A DNA stretch of 64,000 nt from Desulfobacteraceae bacterium (GCA_011390755.1 JAABRU010000001.1:1-64000); one strand, 5' to 3'. Positions 1 to 11,893 are shown, counted from the stretch's first letter. Numbers and translations: made by a program. The notes: generated by a model not told the origin, from the letters alone.

Positions 1-77
1 AACAGGCCTTTGCTACCAATGATACGGATGAGGGACGTATTCTGAACCGGCGCGCCGAATTTAAACGGCTGCAATAG
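1..77 (+). CDS. OmpA-family protein, C-terminal end only
   Basis: Reading frame 3 is open from the window edge to a TAG at 75-77 and encodes a short tail containing NDTDEGRILNRRAEF. This is the last helix/strand of an OmpA-like peptidoglycan-binding domain: two complete proteins further on end in the same way (NATKEGRAKNRRVEL and NDTEEGRKLNRRVEL). Most of the gene lies outside the window, so signal peptide and full architecture are unknown. Confidence 0.8.
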   Translation, partial: QAFATNDTDEGRILNRRAEFKRLQ

Positions 78-390
78 GGGAAGATGTATCCGGGGCCGCT
101 CCGGCGGTCCCGGTTCCGTGATGAAACAATTGTATCGGCAGCCCCGATGCCCGATAAAATTTGAAATGCCAATGAAGAGTCAGAAACTTCGGATGAAATA
201 AAAACAGGGTGTTATAAAGACAGATTTCCGGAACTGATTTTATAAGCATCGGATTTAACTCTTTATTGGCATTTGAAGAGGTGCTTTTGCCGTAAGCGGT
301 GCAGCGACTATGGGCGATAAGCCGGGTCGCTTCCCTTACAGTCAGATGAAACGGAGTTCTTATGGGACTGTTCTTTTCGGCTGATGAAGA
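78..390. other. Intergenic region without a gene
   Basis: No supported ORF. A GC-rich imperfect hairpin follows the OmpA stop (about 90-115). At about 170-205 there is a short motif, AGTCAGAAACTTCGGATGAA, that recurs with changes near 13485 and 34020, so it is a small dispersed repeat. Confidence 0.5.
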
Positions 391-3126
391 ATGAAAAAAT
401 GGGGTAAAAGGACGCTGGTTGCCGGTGGCATTGCGGCAGCGCTGATGCTTGCGGCAGTGCTGTGTATCCCCGCATTTTTTGATATCCGGCAATATAAACC
501 GCAGATTGAAGCGCAGATTTCCCGGGGATTGGGGCTTCCTGTGTATCTGAAAGGGGATCTGGAAGTATCGCTGTTTCCCTGGATCGGTTTTTCTGCTGCG
601 GAGCTTTGTGCAGACAATCCCCCGGGGTTTGAGGAAAAAGAATTTTTCCGCATCCGTGTTTTGGAAGCCCGGCTGGAATTTTTACCGCTTCTGTCCAAAA
701 AGATCCGGGTTGGCCGTATTGTTTTGCAGGAACCTGTACTTGTTCTTGAAAAAAATGCGGACGGCCGGGGAAACTGGGAAACATTGGGGAAAAAAAGAGA
801 ATCAGAAGACAGTCCTTCCGAATCCGAAGACAAATCCGCAGGGCCGCGGTTTGCAGCTTTTTCAATTGATGCCTTCTCCATTGGCAAAGGTCGTGTTCTG
901 TGGATTGATGCGGAGGGCAAAAGTCGCCGGGATATTTCGGATCTGAATCTGCAGATCAAAGATATATCTGCTGAAAATTCAGTTCCTTTTTCTCTTTCCG
1001 CGCAGGCGGACGGACAGGCTGTCCGTCTGGACGGCAGCATCGGCCCGCAGGAGAAGGGAAAAGGCAAAATTCCTTTTGTTTTTTCCTGTTCCGCCGCGCA
1101 ACTGCCGAATCTTCACCTGAGCGGATATGCTGAAAATCTGCTGCAGAGCCCTTCTGCTGAAATCCGTGCGGAACTGGCCGCTTTTTCTCCCCGGAAATTT
1201 CTGACCGCCTGGAATATTCCCCTTGATCTGCCTGTTCCCGAAGACCGGTTTGCGCATTTTGCTTTCAAAGGGCGGATAAAAGGGAATGCGGACAGTGTGT
1301 CCGTGGAAGAAGGCGAGGCGGAAGTGGATGCGTCCCGTCTGAGTTTTTCTTTCCGGGCAGATCATATACAGACACTGATACATATGCTCAAATCCGGCAC
1401 AAAGGAAAATGGGGAGCCGAATCCTTCCCTGGTGCTTGGACTGAAAGCAGACCGTTTTGAACCGGAACCTTATTTTTTGCAAAAAGCGCAGAAAAATGCC
1501 GGAACCAAAACCGGCAGCAGAGAAAAAACACAAATGAACGGACAGACTTCCTATGAATCCCTGCTGCATCACCTGGAGATGTCTGTAACAGCACAGGTGG
1601 GACGTTTAAAAACTTCTCTCGGACTTTTTGAGAACGCGGATTTGACTTTCCGAAGCAGGGAAGGAAAAGCCGAACTGGATATTGCTTCCGAGAGAAACGG
1701 GCGCGCACTCTCTTTGAAAACCCTGGCCGGTCCTTTGAAAAAGGGAAATCTGGTTTTTGAAAGCAGTCTTGTATCACAGGACCTGCGGGCAGAAATCAAA
1801 GGCCGGCTTGCAAAGGTATTCCGGGAGACAGAAGCGGACATGTCCCTCACACTGGCTGCTTTTTCTCCGAGAAAGCTCCTGCATGATTTTCAAATTCCTT
1901 TCCCGGTGAAAGGCAGATCTTCCGAAACCTTTGAAAAGATGTCTTTTTCCGGAAACATCAAAGCGGGGAAAAATGCACTGGCTGTTTCCCGGGGCCGATT
2001 GCTTCTGGACAGTTCTGTTTTGGATTTTTCTTTTCAGGGCAGAAATCTGTCTGCGTCACCGGATATCCGCTTTGAGGGAACACTGGATCGCGTGGATATA
2101 AATCCCTATCTGCCCCCGGAGGACAATGCAGGAACCGGAGCGGAAATCAGCAAATCCTCCGAAGCGGAAGCCGTGAATTATGCACCCTTCCGCAAACTGT
2201 CTCTGGAAGGCGGTCTGCGCGTCGGACACCTGCGGGCAGGGAAAACACAGATGCAGAATCTGACCCTTCGCATAAACGCCCGGAAAGGTGTTTTTCGCAT
2301 AGATCCTTTCACCGCAAATCTGTATGAAGGCAGGATGCAGCTCCGGGGCACCGGGGATCTGCGCGAAAATGTGCCTGTTGCAGATTTGTTTTTGGATGTA
2401 CAGGGGCTTCAGGTTCATCCCCTGCTTGCAGACATTCTGGAAAAAGATTTTCTGGAAGGCAGGACCCTGGCAAATATACGTCTGGGATGGAAAGGGGACC
2501 GTCCGGAACAGATACGGGAAAATCTGGACGGGGAAGGCACAGTTCTTTTTACGGACGGTGCCATCCGGGGGATTGATCTGGGCAAAATGGTGCGTAATAT
2601 TGACAGGGCATTTGATACCGGGCTGCTTCAGGGGGCATCCGGCAATGAACGTACTGATTTTTCTGAACTGGAAGGCCGTTTTGATATACAAAAGGGTCTG
2701 GTGAATATTTCAGATATTTCTTTTGTTTCCCCTTTTCTCCGGGCAGCAGGCAGCGGTACGGCAGACCTGAAAACGGAAAAACTGGATTTCCGGCTGAGGC
2801 CCGAATTTGTTGCGACGGTGACGGCAAAGGGGGATCCGCGGCAGCATAAAGGTGTCATGTTTCCGGTGATAATCAGCGGTACATTTGACAAAGCAGTTTT
2901 CCTGCCGGATTTGCGGGGCATTATCCGCATGGTTCCCAAAGAAAGGGTCACGGAGATACTCAAAGACCCGGAAAAAGGATTGGATACACTCAGGGATACG
3001 CTTGGGGATATTCTGAAAACCGGAAAAAAGAAGGAGAAAAAGGAACCGGAAGAAAAGGAAAAATCTGCAGCCCCGGCAGAAGAAAAAATCGGAGATTTCC
3101 TGAAAAAACTGCCGTTCGGGCAGTAG
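391..3126 (+). CDS. AsmA family envelope protein
   Basis: A 911-aa protein of AsmA type: a single N-terminal membrane anchor (about residues 9-28), then a very long beta-rich periplasmic region. The N-terminal part has the AsmA pattern (DIRQYKPQIEAQISRGLGLP, then SLFPWIGFSAAELCADN). The C-terminal AsmA_2 part contains GRTLANIRLGWKGD and GTVLFTDGAIRGIDL at about 690-730. Family members are thought to bridge the periplasm and help move lipids to, or assemble, the outer membrane; this role is inferred from the family. The last 50 residues are Lys/Glu-rich. The start at 391 gives a normal anchor directly; the ribosome site is weak. It sits among OmpA-type genes. Confidence 0.85.
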   Translation: MKKWGKRTLVAGGIAAALMLAAVLCIPAFFDIRQYKPQIEAQISRGLGLPVYLKGDLEVSLFPWIGFSAAELCADNPPGFEEKEFFRIRVLEARLEFLPLLSKKIRVGRIVLQEPVLVLEKNADGRGNWETLGKKRESEDSPSESEDKSAGPRFAAFSIDAFSIGKGRVLWIDAEGKSRRDISDLNLQIKDISAENSVPFSLSAQADGQAVRLDGSIGPQEKGKGKIPFVFSCSAAQLPNLHLSGYAENLLQSPSAEIRAELAAFSPRKFLTAWNIPLDLPVPEDRFAHFAFKGRIKGNADSVSVEEGEAEVDASRLSFSFRADHIQTLIHMLKSGTKENGEPNPSLVLGLKADRFEPEPYFLQKAQKNAGTKTGSREKTQMNGQTSYESLLHHLEMSVTAQVGRLKTSLGLFENADLTFRSREGKAELDIASERNGRALSLKTLAGPLKKGNLVFESSLVSQDLRAEIKGRLAKVFRETEADMSLTLAAFSPRKLLHDFQIPFPVKGRSSETFEKMSFSGNIKAGKNALAVSRGRLLLDSSVLDFSFQGRNLSASPDIRFEGTLDRVDINPYLPPEDNAGTGAEISKSSEAEAVNYAPFRKLSLEGGLRVGHLRAGKTQMQNLTLRINARKGVFRIDPFTANLYEGRMQLRGTGDLRENVPVADLFLDVQGLQVHPLLADILEKDFLEGRTLANIRLGWKGDRPEQIRENLDGEGTVLFTDGAIRGIDLGKMVRNIDRAFDTGLLQGASGNERTDFSELEGRFDIQKGLVNISDISFVSPFLRAAGSGTADLKTEKLDFRLRPEFVATVTAKGDPRQHKGVMFPVIISGTFDKAVFLPDLRGIIRMVPKERVTEILKDPEKGLDTLRDTLGDILKTGKKKEKKEPEEKEKSAAPAEEKIGDFLKKLPFGQ

Positions 3127-3208
3127 ATTTTGAACATGGGGTTTCATTACCGCGGATACGGCGGAAGATAATAAATGTAAATTCCGGAAAAAAACGTAAC
3201 CTTTCTTC

Positions 3209-3237
3209 TTGCCTGATTTTGCGTTTTATTTTATAAA
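3209..3237 (+). promoter_or_regulatory. Candidate sigma-70 promoter for the OmpA gene
   Basis: TTGCCT at 3209-3214 is followed after 17 nt by TATAAA at 3232-3237, about 100 nt upstream of the OmpA start. Seen by eye only. Confidence 0.4.
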
Positions 3238-3335
3238 ATACATCCGGAAGGAGGTGGTCTTAAAGGTTCAGGTTTTGTACTTATTAGGAAAATAGATGAA
3301 AAAGATGAAAAAACTGATTAATTAAAGGAGGAAAG

Positions 3336-4265
3336 ATGAAAAAAGTTATTGTATTGCTCTGCGCGGTTCTCTGCGTGAGTCTGCCGGCATTTGCCCTTGA
3401 ACTGACCCCGGAGGCATCCGGTAAAATCATGGACAAAATCACCGCGTACAGTCCGGATACCATTAATGCAATTCTGGAAGCCCAGGGACTGACACTGAGC
3501 CCGGAAGCCGCGGCCGGTGTTCCTGCGACATATGCCAGGGTAAAAGACGGCAAAGTCGTGTTCAGCGGCAAATCAACGGCATTCTCTCCGGTTGATTTTG
3601 ATAAAATTTTAAAGGCCTACGGTCTGCTGGATCTGTCTCCGGAAGTTGTGGAGGCCAAACTGGGCGGAACCGATTATGCCAAAGTTTCCGATGGAAAAGT
3701 TGTGCTGGGGACAAAATCGGCTGCTTACGGCGGAGATACATTCAAGGCAATTCTGTCTTCCTATGAACTGCCCGGAACACCTGTGGCCGAGGTAACACCG
3801 ACCCCGGCACCCACCCCGACCCCCACACCGACACCGCCTCCTGTGGATACGGATGAGGACAAAGACAGTGTGCCGGATGAGGTGGACAGATGTCCCGGAA
3901 CACCCCCGGGGGCCAGAGTGGACGAAAGAGGCTGCTGGGTACTTTATATCAACTTTGATTTTGATAAATCGGTGGTCAAATCCCCCTATTATCCGGCCCT
4001 GAATGAAGTGGTTCAGATACTGAACCAGTATCCGGAACTGAAACTGGAAGTCGAAGGCCATACCGACAGCATCGGTTCGGACAGATATAACCAGGGACTT
4101 TCCGAAAGACGGGCAAAAGCCGTCAAAGATTATCTGGTCAACAGAGGCGGTATCCATCCTTCCCGTCTGGAAAGTGCGGGATACGGCGAAAGCAGACCCG
4201 CTGCGACCAACGCAACCAAAGAGGGACGGGCCAAAAACCGTCGTGTGGAACTGACACCGAAATAA
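3336..4265 (+). CDS. OmpA-family outer-membrane/peptidoglycan-binding protein
   Basis: A 309-aa secreted protein with a clear signal peptide (cut after about residue 20, SLPAFA). Residues 21-150 hold a degenerate internal repeat (KDGKVVFSGKSTAF and SDGKVVLGTKSAAY, each next to a FDKILKAYG-like helix). A Pro/Thr linker (about 153-170) and a calcium-binding thrombospondin type 3-like stretch (DTDEDKDSVPDEVDRCPGTP) lead to the OmpA C-terminal domain (about 205-309). That domain has the peptidoglycan-binding signature EGHTDSIGSDRYNQGLSERR. It probably anchors the outer membrane to the wall. AAAGGAGG lies just upstream of the ATG, and two hairpin terminators follow. Confidence 0.92.
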   Translation: MKKVIVLLCAVLCVSLPAFALELTPEASGKIMDKITAYSPDTINAILEAQGLTLSPEAAAGVPATYARVKDGKVVFSGKSTAFSPVDFDKILKAYGLLDLSPEVVEAKLGGTDYAKVSDGKVVLGTKSAAYGGDTFKAILSSYELPGTPVAEVTPTPAPTPTPTPTPPPVDTDEDKDSVPDEVDRCPGTPPGARVDERGCWVLYINFDFDKSVVKSPYYPALNEVVQILNQYPELKLEVEGHTDSIGSDRYNQGLSERRAKAVKDYLVNRGGIHPSRLESAGYGESRPAATNATKEGRAKNRRVELTPK

Positions 4266-4293
4266 TCAATCCGCTTTGATACGGATGAAATAC

Positions 4294-4331
4294 ATCATCC
4301 GGGATGAATTTACCGGCCCGGATGATTTTTT
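4294..4331 (+). terminator. Rho-independent terminator 1 after the OmpA gene
   Basis: Stem ATCATCCGGG (4294-4303) pairs with CCCGGATGAT (4317-4326), followed by a T run. It lies 28 nt after the OmpA stop. Confidence 0.8.
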
Positions 4332-4345
4332 CTGCAAAGAAACAG

Positions 4346-4393
4346 ATACCTCCGCAGGTGCATCAGATGTGCATTCCGCGGAGGTATTTTTTT
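4346..4393 (+). terminator. Rho-independent terminator 2 (tandem)
   Basis: Stem ATACCTCCGC (4346-4355) pairs with GCGGAGGTAT (4378-4387), followed by seven or more T. It is a second hairpin directly after the first. Confidence 0.8.
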
Positions 4394-4573
4394 GCCTATG
4401 AAAATAATTATAGTTTTTAGGAGTTACGCAGTTGAATTTTAACTGTTTGAATTTATTATATGCCTTAAAAAATGGCAGTCAATAAAAACAGCAGATTATA
4501 TTTCAACTGCGTAAGTCCTAGTTTTATTGAACTGTTTTGTTTTGACATTTTCCATTTCAGCATATAAAATCAG

Positions 4574-4653
4574 ATAGTGGGTCAAATCCCTTGAAAATCC
4601 CCCTCCCTCAGAGGAGGGGAGACCGTCATCAGCGGATTTGACCCACTACCTGA
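4574..4653. repeat. R14 palindromic repeat
   Basis: Ends are inverted: TAGTGGGTCAAATCC at the left and GGATTTGACCCACTA at the right, around a G/C-rich core with CCCCTCCCTC. Related ends occur at about 50511-50636, 29839-29865 and 44802-44822. The 4400-5429 gap holds no gene and is made almost wholly of such elements. Confidence 0.65.
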
Positions 4654-4659
4654 AATCAT

Positions 4660-4768
4660 ATAGTGCATTGTCAACTTTGAATCTGTGACTTCAGTTGCAC
4701 TGAAACATCTGAATTTTTGGTAAAATCCGGTGTTTTAACCCATAATTTCAAATTTGACAAAGCAATAG
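4660..4768. repeat. R4 element, 109 bp
   Basis: Inverted ends of the form ATAGTGCATTGTCAA and TTGACAAAGCAATAG. A second copy of the same length (109 bp) is at 11115-11223, and a right-hand fragment is at about 13672-13712. It shares its last bases with the adjacent R3 element. Confidence 0.65.
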
Positions 4769-4982
4769 TGCATTGTTTCACTTAAAATTGATGAATCGGT
4801 AAAAAGTCCAAATTTCAAAAATCGCTATTAATAAAATCAGAGTGTTAATATGTATCAAAACCTGATTTCCGGACTTTTTACGAGACCATCAGAATTGTGC
4901 AGGTATTTCGGAGCAGAACACCCGAATGCCGGGTTACGCTTCGCTAACCCGACCTGCAGTTTTAAATGAAACAGAGCAATAG
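4765..4982. repeat. R3 element carrying an R1 insertion
   Basis: Left end ATAGTGCATTGTTTCACTT, right end AAATGAAACAGAGCAATAG (inverted). A 101-bp R1 element is inserted at 4790-4890. The other copy, at 10655-11118, is also broken by insertions. Confidence 0.65.
4790..4890 (+). mobile_element. R1 MITE-like element, 101 bp
   Basis: Terminal inverted repeats GATGAATCGGTAAAAAGTCC and (as complement) GATGGTCTCGTAAAAAGTCC. Flanks AAAATT (4784-4789) and AGAATT (4891-4896) look like a slightly changed target duplication. No coding capacity. Confidence 0.8.
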
Positions 4983-5015
4983 AATTATTTTACAAAAATC
5001 TTTTTTTGGAAATTT

Positions 5016-5274
5016 GATGGTTTTGTAAAAAGTCAGTACCGGACATTTTGCCTGAATTATTCATAAATTCACTTTTTACTGTAAATTCGGGATATGCCAA
5101 AAAAACGGGTTGTAAAGCCGTTTTCTGAATTTTTTATTTATCAGTAATATATCCTGATTTTGGCGGGACGTATGAATAATGCAGGTTTGACCACAATATA
5201 TTGCTGTAAAATGCTGATACAGCGGCATTATAATGTGGCAGATTTTTTTCTGACCGGCTTTTTACGGATTCATC
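5016..5274. mobile_element. R1-related long element (259 bp) with R2 inside
   Basis: It starts GATGGTTTTGTAAAAAGTC and ends CTTTTTACGGATTCATC, the same terminal inverted repeats as R1. It is flanked by AAATTT at 5010-5015 and 5275-5280. Its middle holds an R2 element (5051-5185). It is probably an R1 copy that gained internal sequence, or a longer parent form. Confidence 0.7.
5051..5185. mobile_element. R2 element, about 135 bp
   Basis: Ends CCTGAATTATTCATA and TATGAATAATGCAGG are inverted repeats with one mismatch in 15 bp. A second copy starts at 27857 with the identical left end. It is nested in the long R1-type element. Confidence 0.65.
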
Positions 5275-5280
5275 AAATTT

Positions 5281-5381
5281 GATGGTCTCGTAAAAAGTCC
5301 GATAATCAGGTTTTGACAGATATTAACGCTCTGATTTTATTGATAGCGTTTTTTGAAATTTGGACTTTTTACCGATTCATC
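5281..5381 (-). mobile_element. R1 MITE-like element, 101 bp
   Basis: Reverse-oriented R1 copy, 101 bp, flanked by perfect AAATTT at 5275-5280 and 5382-5387. The left AAATTT is shared with the neighbouring long element. Confidence 0.85.
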
Positions 5382-5429
5382 AAATTTTACTCTCGGAATT
5401 AATATTAACAAATGCAGGAGGTACTCACT

Positions 5430-6629
5430 ATGCGGAACAAATCCACAAAAAATTTGTTTGTTGTCCTAATGATTCTTTTCATCAGTGCCTGTGCAGCACA
5501 TCAGAAAAAACCGGTATTCCCGATTCATGATCTGAATCCGCCCGTACAGTCCGGAAAATTTGTACAGTCTCTTGATAATTTTCTGGTGATTCTGGACACT
5601 TCCGATTCCATGTCCGGAACATATGCGGGAAAACAGAAATTTGAAACTGCACGGGAAACTGCCGTGCATATGAACCGGGCAATTCCGGAAATTAATCTGC
5701 TTGGGGGTCTGCGAATTTACGGGAATACGCCTTCGGGAAATGAAACGGAGCTGACCTACGGTTTTTCCGGCTACACAATGGCCAGAACCATGGAGGACGC
5801 GTTATATGAAGTTCCCGGCCCGGGCGGCAAAAGCCCTATGGGAACCGCGATTCAGAGAGCAGCAGAAGATCTGAAACCCTTACAGGGAAAAAGCGCAGTG
5901 ATTCTTTTCAGTGACGGGAATGTGACGGATGATCCGCTCACAGCGGCAAAGGCAATGAAAAGAGATCTGGGGGAAAATGTCTGCATTTATACAGTGCATA
6001 TCGGTGACAATGCGGACGGCAGGCGGAAAATGGAAGAAATATTCCTTGCCGGGGAATGCGGATTTGCGGAAAAAGCAGAAAATATGCAGTCTGCCGCGGA
6101 GATGGCCGCTTTTGTAAGAAAGGTTTTTCTTTCTCCGGTGGGAGAGATAACAGAACCGGTGGTGGTAAAAGAAGAAATCAAACCTGTCCCGATCCCTTCG
6201 GATACAGATTCCGACGGGGACGGTGTGCCAGATGGGAATGATGCCTGTCCGGAAACGCCCCGGGGCGTGCGCGTGGATGAAAGAGGATGCTGGATTATTG
6301 AAAATATTCTTTTTGAATATGATAAAACCGAGATTCGTCCTGAATATTTCACGCTTCTGGAGCAATTGGCGGATGTGCTGAAAACAAATCCGGCTTTAGA
6401 GCTTAAGATTGAAGGACATACGGATAATGTGGGTTCTGCCGGATATAATCAGACACTGTCGGAAAAAAGAGCCCTGGCTGTAAAATCTTTCCTTATAAAA
6501 GAAGGCGTAATGCCTGAAACACTGGAAAGTATCGCTTACGGATATTCCCGTCCCGCCGCCCCCAATGATACGGAAGAAGGGCGGAAACTGAACCGGAGAG
6601 TGGAGCTGGAACCCATGCAGGTGAAATAA
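5430..6629 (+). CDS. Lipoprotein with von Willebrand A domain and OmpA domain
   Basis: A 399-aa protein. An upstream in-frame ATG exists at 5412, but AGGAGG at 5416-5421 points to the ATG at 5430. From that start there is a lipoprotein signal with lipobox ISAC (Cys21). The vWA domain follows (about 45-230) with a MIDAS-like motif DTSDSMSG and ILFSDGNVTDD. Then come a TSP3-like calcium linker (DTDSDGDGVPDGNDACPETP) and an OmpA C-terminal domain (about 290-399) with EGHTDNVGSAGYNQTLSEKR. It is likely an outer-membrane lipoprotein that binds peptidoglycan and offers a metal-dependent protein-binding face. Linker and tail closely match the OmpA protein at 3336, suggesting shared ancestry. Confidence 0.9.
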   Translation: MRNKSTKNLFVVLMILFISACAAHQKKPVFPIHDLNPPVQSGKFVQSLDNFLVILDTSDSMSGTYAGKQKFETARETAVHMNRAIPEINLLGGLRIYGNTPSGNETELTYGFSGYTMARTMEDALYEVPGPGGKSPMGTAIQRAAEDLKPLQGKSAVILFSDGNVTDDPLTAAKAMKRDLGENVCIYTVHIGDNADGRRKMEEIFLAGECGFAEKAENMQSAAEMAAFVRKVFLSPVGEITEPVVVKEEIKPVPIPSDTDSDGDGVPDGNDACPETPRGVRVDERGCWIIENILFEYDKTEIRPEYFTLLEQLADVLKTNPALELKIEGHTDNVGSAGYNQTLSEKRALAVKSFLIKEGVMPETLESIAYGYSRPAAPNDTEEGRKLNRRVELEPMQVK

Positions 6630-6670
6630 GGACTTCGGGAAAAGAATCTGCCCCGAAGCAGGTTAAGATT

Positions 6671-6751
6671 CCCCTCCCCCGGGGAGTTGCAGGGGCGTAT
6701 TGCATACGCCCCTGCAACCTTCGTTAACAGTATTGTTCCCTGGGGGAGGGG
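6671..6751. repeat. G/C-rich nested palindrome between convergent genes
   Basis: The inner stem GTTGCAGGGGCGTAT (6686-6700) pairs perfectly with ATACGCCCCTGCAAC (6704-6718). Outer arms CCCCTCCCCC and GGGGGAGGGG pair around it. It lies between the vWA-OmpA and pyrG stops and could stop transcription from both sides. The arms belong to the R15 type also seen at 26581, 49342 and 57694. Confidence 0.6.
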
Positions 6752-6764
6752 CGCAAACCGCGTA

Positions 6765-8483
<1,719 letters not shown>

Positions 8484-8631
8484 TCATAAATTTTTTATGT
8501 AAATGCCCGGAACAATATATATCCCCTGTTTTTGAAAGGGGGATACGGTCCGGCATATCTCACGAGGGAGCCGGAATCCCCCTTTTTCAAAGGGGACTTT
8601 CACCGGATTTTATGACTGCCGGGTTCCCTGA

Positions 8632-10253
<1,622 letters not shown>

Positions 10254-10658
10254 ATGAAAGCAAAAGATTTTTACACCCAAAGCCATCTGCTGGTGGCTGC
10301 TATCCGCATATATGAGCACGGACACAGTGAACCGCCTCCGGTTGATGCTGTCTGCAAAACACTGGAAATTTCTCTGGAACAGGGGCACCTGATATGCAAA
10401 AAACTGGATGAAATGGAGATTATAGAAATGGTCAAGGGGCCTTACGGGACCCGCCTTTTTATCCGGGATCATCTGAAAATAGAGGAAATTCCGAAAGATG
10501 AGCCGGGAACCAGTCTGCAGGAGGAAATTGAAAAATTCCAGAGTACCAAAAAGGATTATAAAGAAAAAATTGAGGCATTTCAGGCAAAAAAAGAAGAAGC
10601 CCGGCGGGATCTTTTTGCCCGGATAGAAGAAAAACTGAAGCAGGCAAAAGGAAGATAG
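10254..10658 (+). CDS. Conserved-type small protein: winged-helix-like N-terminus plus coiled coil
   Basis: A 134-aa cytoplasmic protein, not recognised by name. Residues 8-75 look like a compact helical/winged-helix domain (LVAAIRIYEHGHSEPPPVDA, then LEISLEQGHLICKKLDEMEI). Residues 85-134 are a charged helix likely to form a coiled coil (EEIEKFQSTKKDYKEKIEAF). AGAGGTAGGAA precedes the ATG. The TAG stop (10656-10658) lies inside the left end of an R3 repeat, so the original C-terminus may have been longer or different. A DNA-binding role is possible but not shown. Confidence 0.7.
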   Translation: MKAKDFYTQSHLLVAAIRIYEHGHSEPPPVDAVCKTLEISLEQGHLICKKLDEMEIIEMVKGPYGTRLFIRDHLKIEEIPKDEPGTSLQEEIEKFQSTKKDYKEKIEAFQAKKEEARRDLFARIEEKLKQAKGR

Positions 10659-10743
10659 TGCATCGTTTCACTTAAAATTGTGTATGTATTTTATGGAAAT
10701 ACCGGAATGCCGGTTTCCGCTTCGCTGCCCCGGTCTGCAATGT

Positions 10744-11000
10744 TAAGGTGATTTCCGAAAAAGATAATACCATTAGGGACTCAGAAAAAGATAATTCCCC
10801 CGGTTCGCCCCGTCAGCAGAGACGAAACAAAGGTTTGGCATGTTTCTGCCGGACAGTTTCAGAGGGTTTATTTTTTGCCGAGTACCTTAAAGGAGTGCCG
10901 AACGGAAAGTCCGGCAGTGTCCGGCAGATGACAGTCCGCTCACAGACTTTCCGTCTGTGACTCCTTCAGAGGCGGTACATTCATATTCGGAAATCGCCTA
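10744..11000. repeat. R5 element interrupted by R6
   Basis: Left end TAAGGTGATTTCC and right end GGAAATCGCCTA match the intact 137-bp R5 copy at 28663. The match breaks at about 10773 and resumes at about 10890, on either side of an R6 element. Confidence 0.65.
10773..10889 (+). repeat. R6 element, 117 bp
   Basis: Starts TTAGGGACTCAGAAAAAG and ends GCCGAGTACCTTA (imperfect inverted ends). It is nearly identical to 42007-42123. Diverged copies (115 bp) are at 54257 and 56123. Confidence 0.7.
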
Positions 11001-11114
11001 TGGCACTCAATTAAAGAGATACAAAATCTCACCCGGTATCTCAGCAGGAATGCGGCTTAACGCCGTAAAATTTCTATCTGCTTAATTGGGTCAAACCATA
11101 AGTGAAACAGAGCA

Positions 11115-11223
11115 ATAGTGCTTTGTCAGAGCTAAAAATCAGGGTTGGGCATCGCATAATTTATTTACACAATTATAAACTGAAATCCGTTTACCCTAAA
11201 ATTAAGCTATGACAATGCAATAG
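11115..11223. repeat. R4 element, 109 bp
   Basis: Starts ATAGTGCTTTGTCA and ends TGACAATGCAATAG. Same length and ends as the copy at 4660. It again abuts an R3 element, here in the opposite order. Confidence 0.6.
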
Positions 11224-11227
11224 ATTT

Positions 11228-11713
11228 TTATTTCAGAAATCTGCCGTCATCCTTCATGTTCCGGTGTTTTCCGGAAGCCGGTGCAAACCACCCCGTTTTT
11301 GTATTGTCGCGCACATCAAAATCCGGCACATAGGGCTTGATATCCAAAAGCGGGGTTCCGTCCAGTATATCCGCATCCCGGACAGAAACAGAGTTTCCCT
11401 GAATACTGACAAGGCGCACCACGGAAAGACCGATGGCATTGGGCCGGGCCGGTGCGCGGGTGGCAAACAGACCGTGCTCTTTATTGTCCAGAAAAGGTTT
11501 TACTTTCAAAGAATACTGTCCGGCCCTATGAAAGTAGTAAAGCAGGATAATATGCGAAAATCCTTCCAGATCTTCCAGGCCCTCCCGGAATTCGGGGTAT
11601 ATGTCTATCTGTGCCCCGGCACTTCCTTCCGCTGTCGGTTGTATGGGGGTTCCTTTTGCTTCTTTAAAAGGGGAACGGATAATGCCGATGGGGTGAAATT
11701 GAATTGTTTCCAT
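11228..11713 (-). CDS. trmO: tRNA (adenine37-N6)-methyltransferase, TrmO/YaeB family
   Basis: A 161-aa protein of the TrmO (formerly TsaA/VirR-like) family, which methylates the N6-threonylcarbamoyladenosine at position 37 of some tRNAs using S-adenosylmethionine. Family motifs are present: FHPIGIIRSPFKEAKGTPIQ near the start, LEDLEGFSHIILLYYFH, GLFATRAPARPNAIGLSVV and LDIKPYVPDFD. The open frame extends upstream to 11764, but AGAGGTGG just before the ATG at 11713 and the normal family N-terminus (METIQFHPIG) favour this start. It stands alone between repeats. Confidence 0.9.
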   Translation of the reverse strand: METIQFHPIGIIRSPFKEAKGTPIQPTAEGSAGAQIDIYPEFREGLEDLEGFSHIILLYYFHRAGQYSLKVKPFLDNKEHGLFATRAPARPNAIGLSVVRLVSIQGNSVSVRDADILDGTPLLDIKPYVPDFDVRDNTKTGWFAPASGKHRNMKDDGRFLK

Positions 11714-11775
11714 TTTTACCACCTCTGTTTTATTATCCATGGTTTTGCATTTTTTTATAAGCATTTGATTTTATT

Positions 11776-11893
11776 TTAACCGCGAAAGACACGGAAGACT
11801 ACCGGAAAATATTTATATCCTTCTGTTTTTTTATTTTTTTCGTATATTTCGTGTGTTTCGTGGTTTACTGTAAAAAAATGCAAAAGTACAGTT
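11776..11893. repeat. R10 palindromic repeat
   Basis: Left arm TTAACCGCGAAAGACACGG and right arm GTGTGTTTCGTGGTTTA are imperfect inverted repeats. A second copy lies at 39434-39545, including the trailing TAAAAAAATG. Confidence 0.6.

Larger units (their letters stand above)
10655..11118. repeat. R3 element split by nested insertions
   Basis: Left end ATAGTGCATCGTTTCACTT and right end AAGTGAAACAGAGCAATAG match the R3 copy at 4765. Inside lie an R5 element, which itself contains an R6 element, and a further piece bounded by CAATTAA and TTAATTG (about 11007-11087). Confidence 0.65.
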
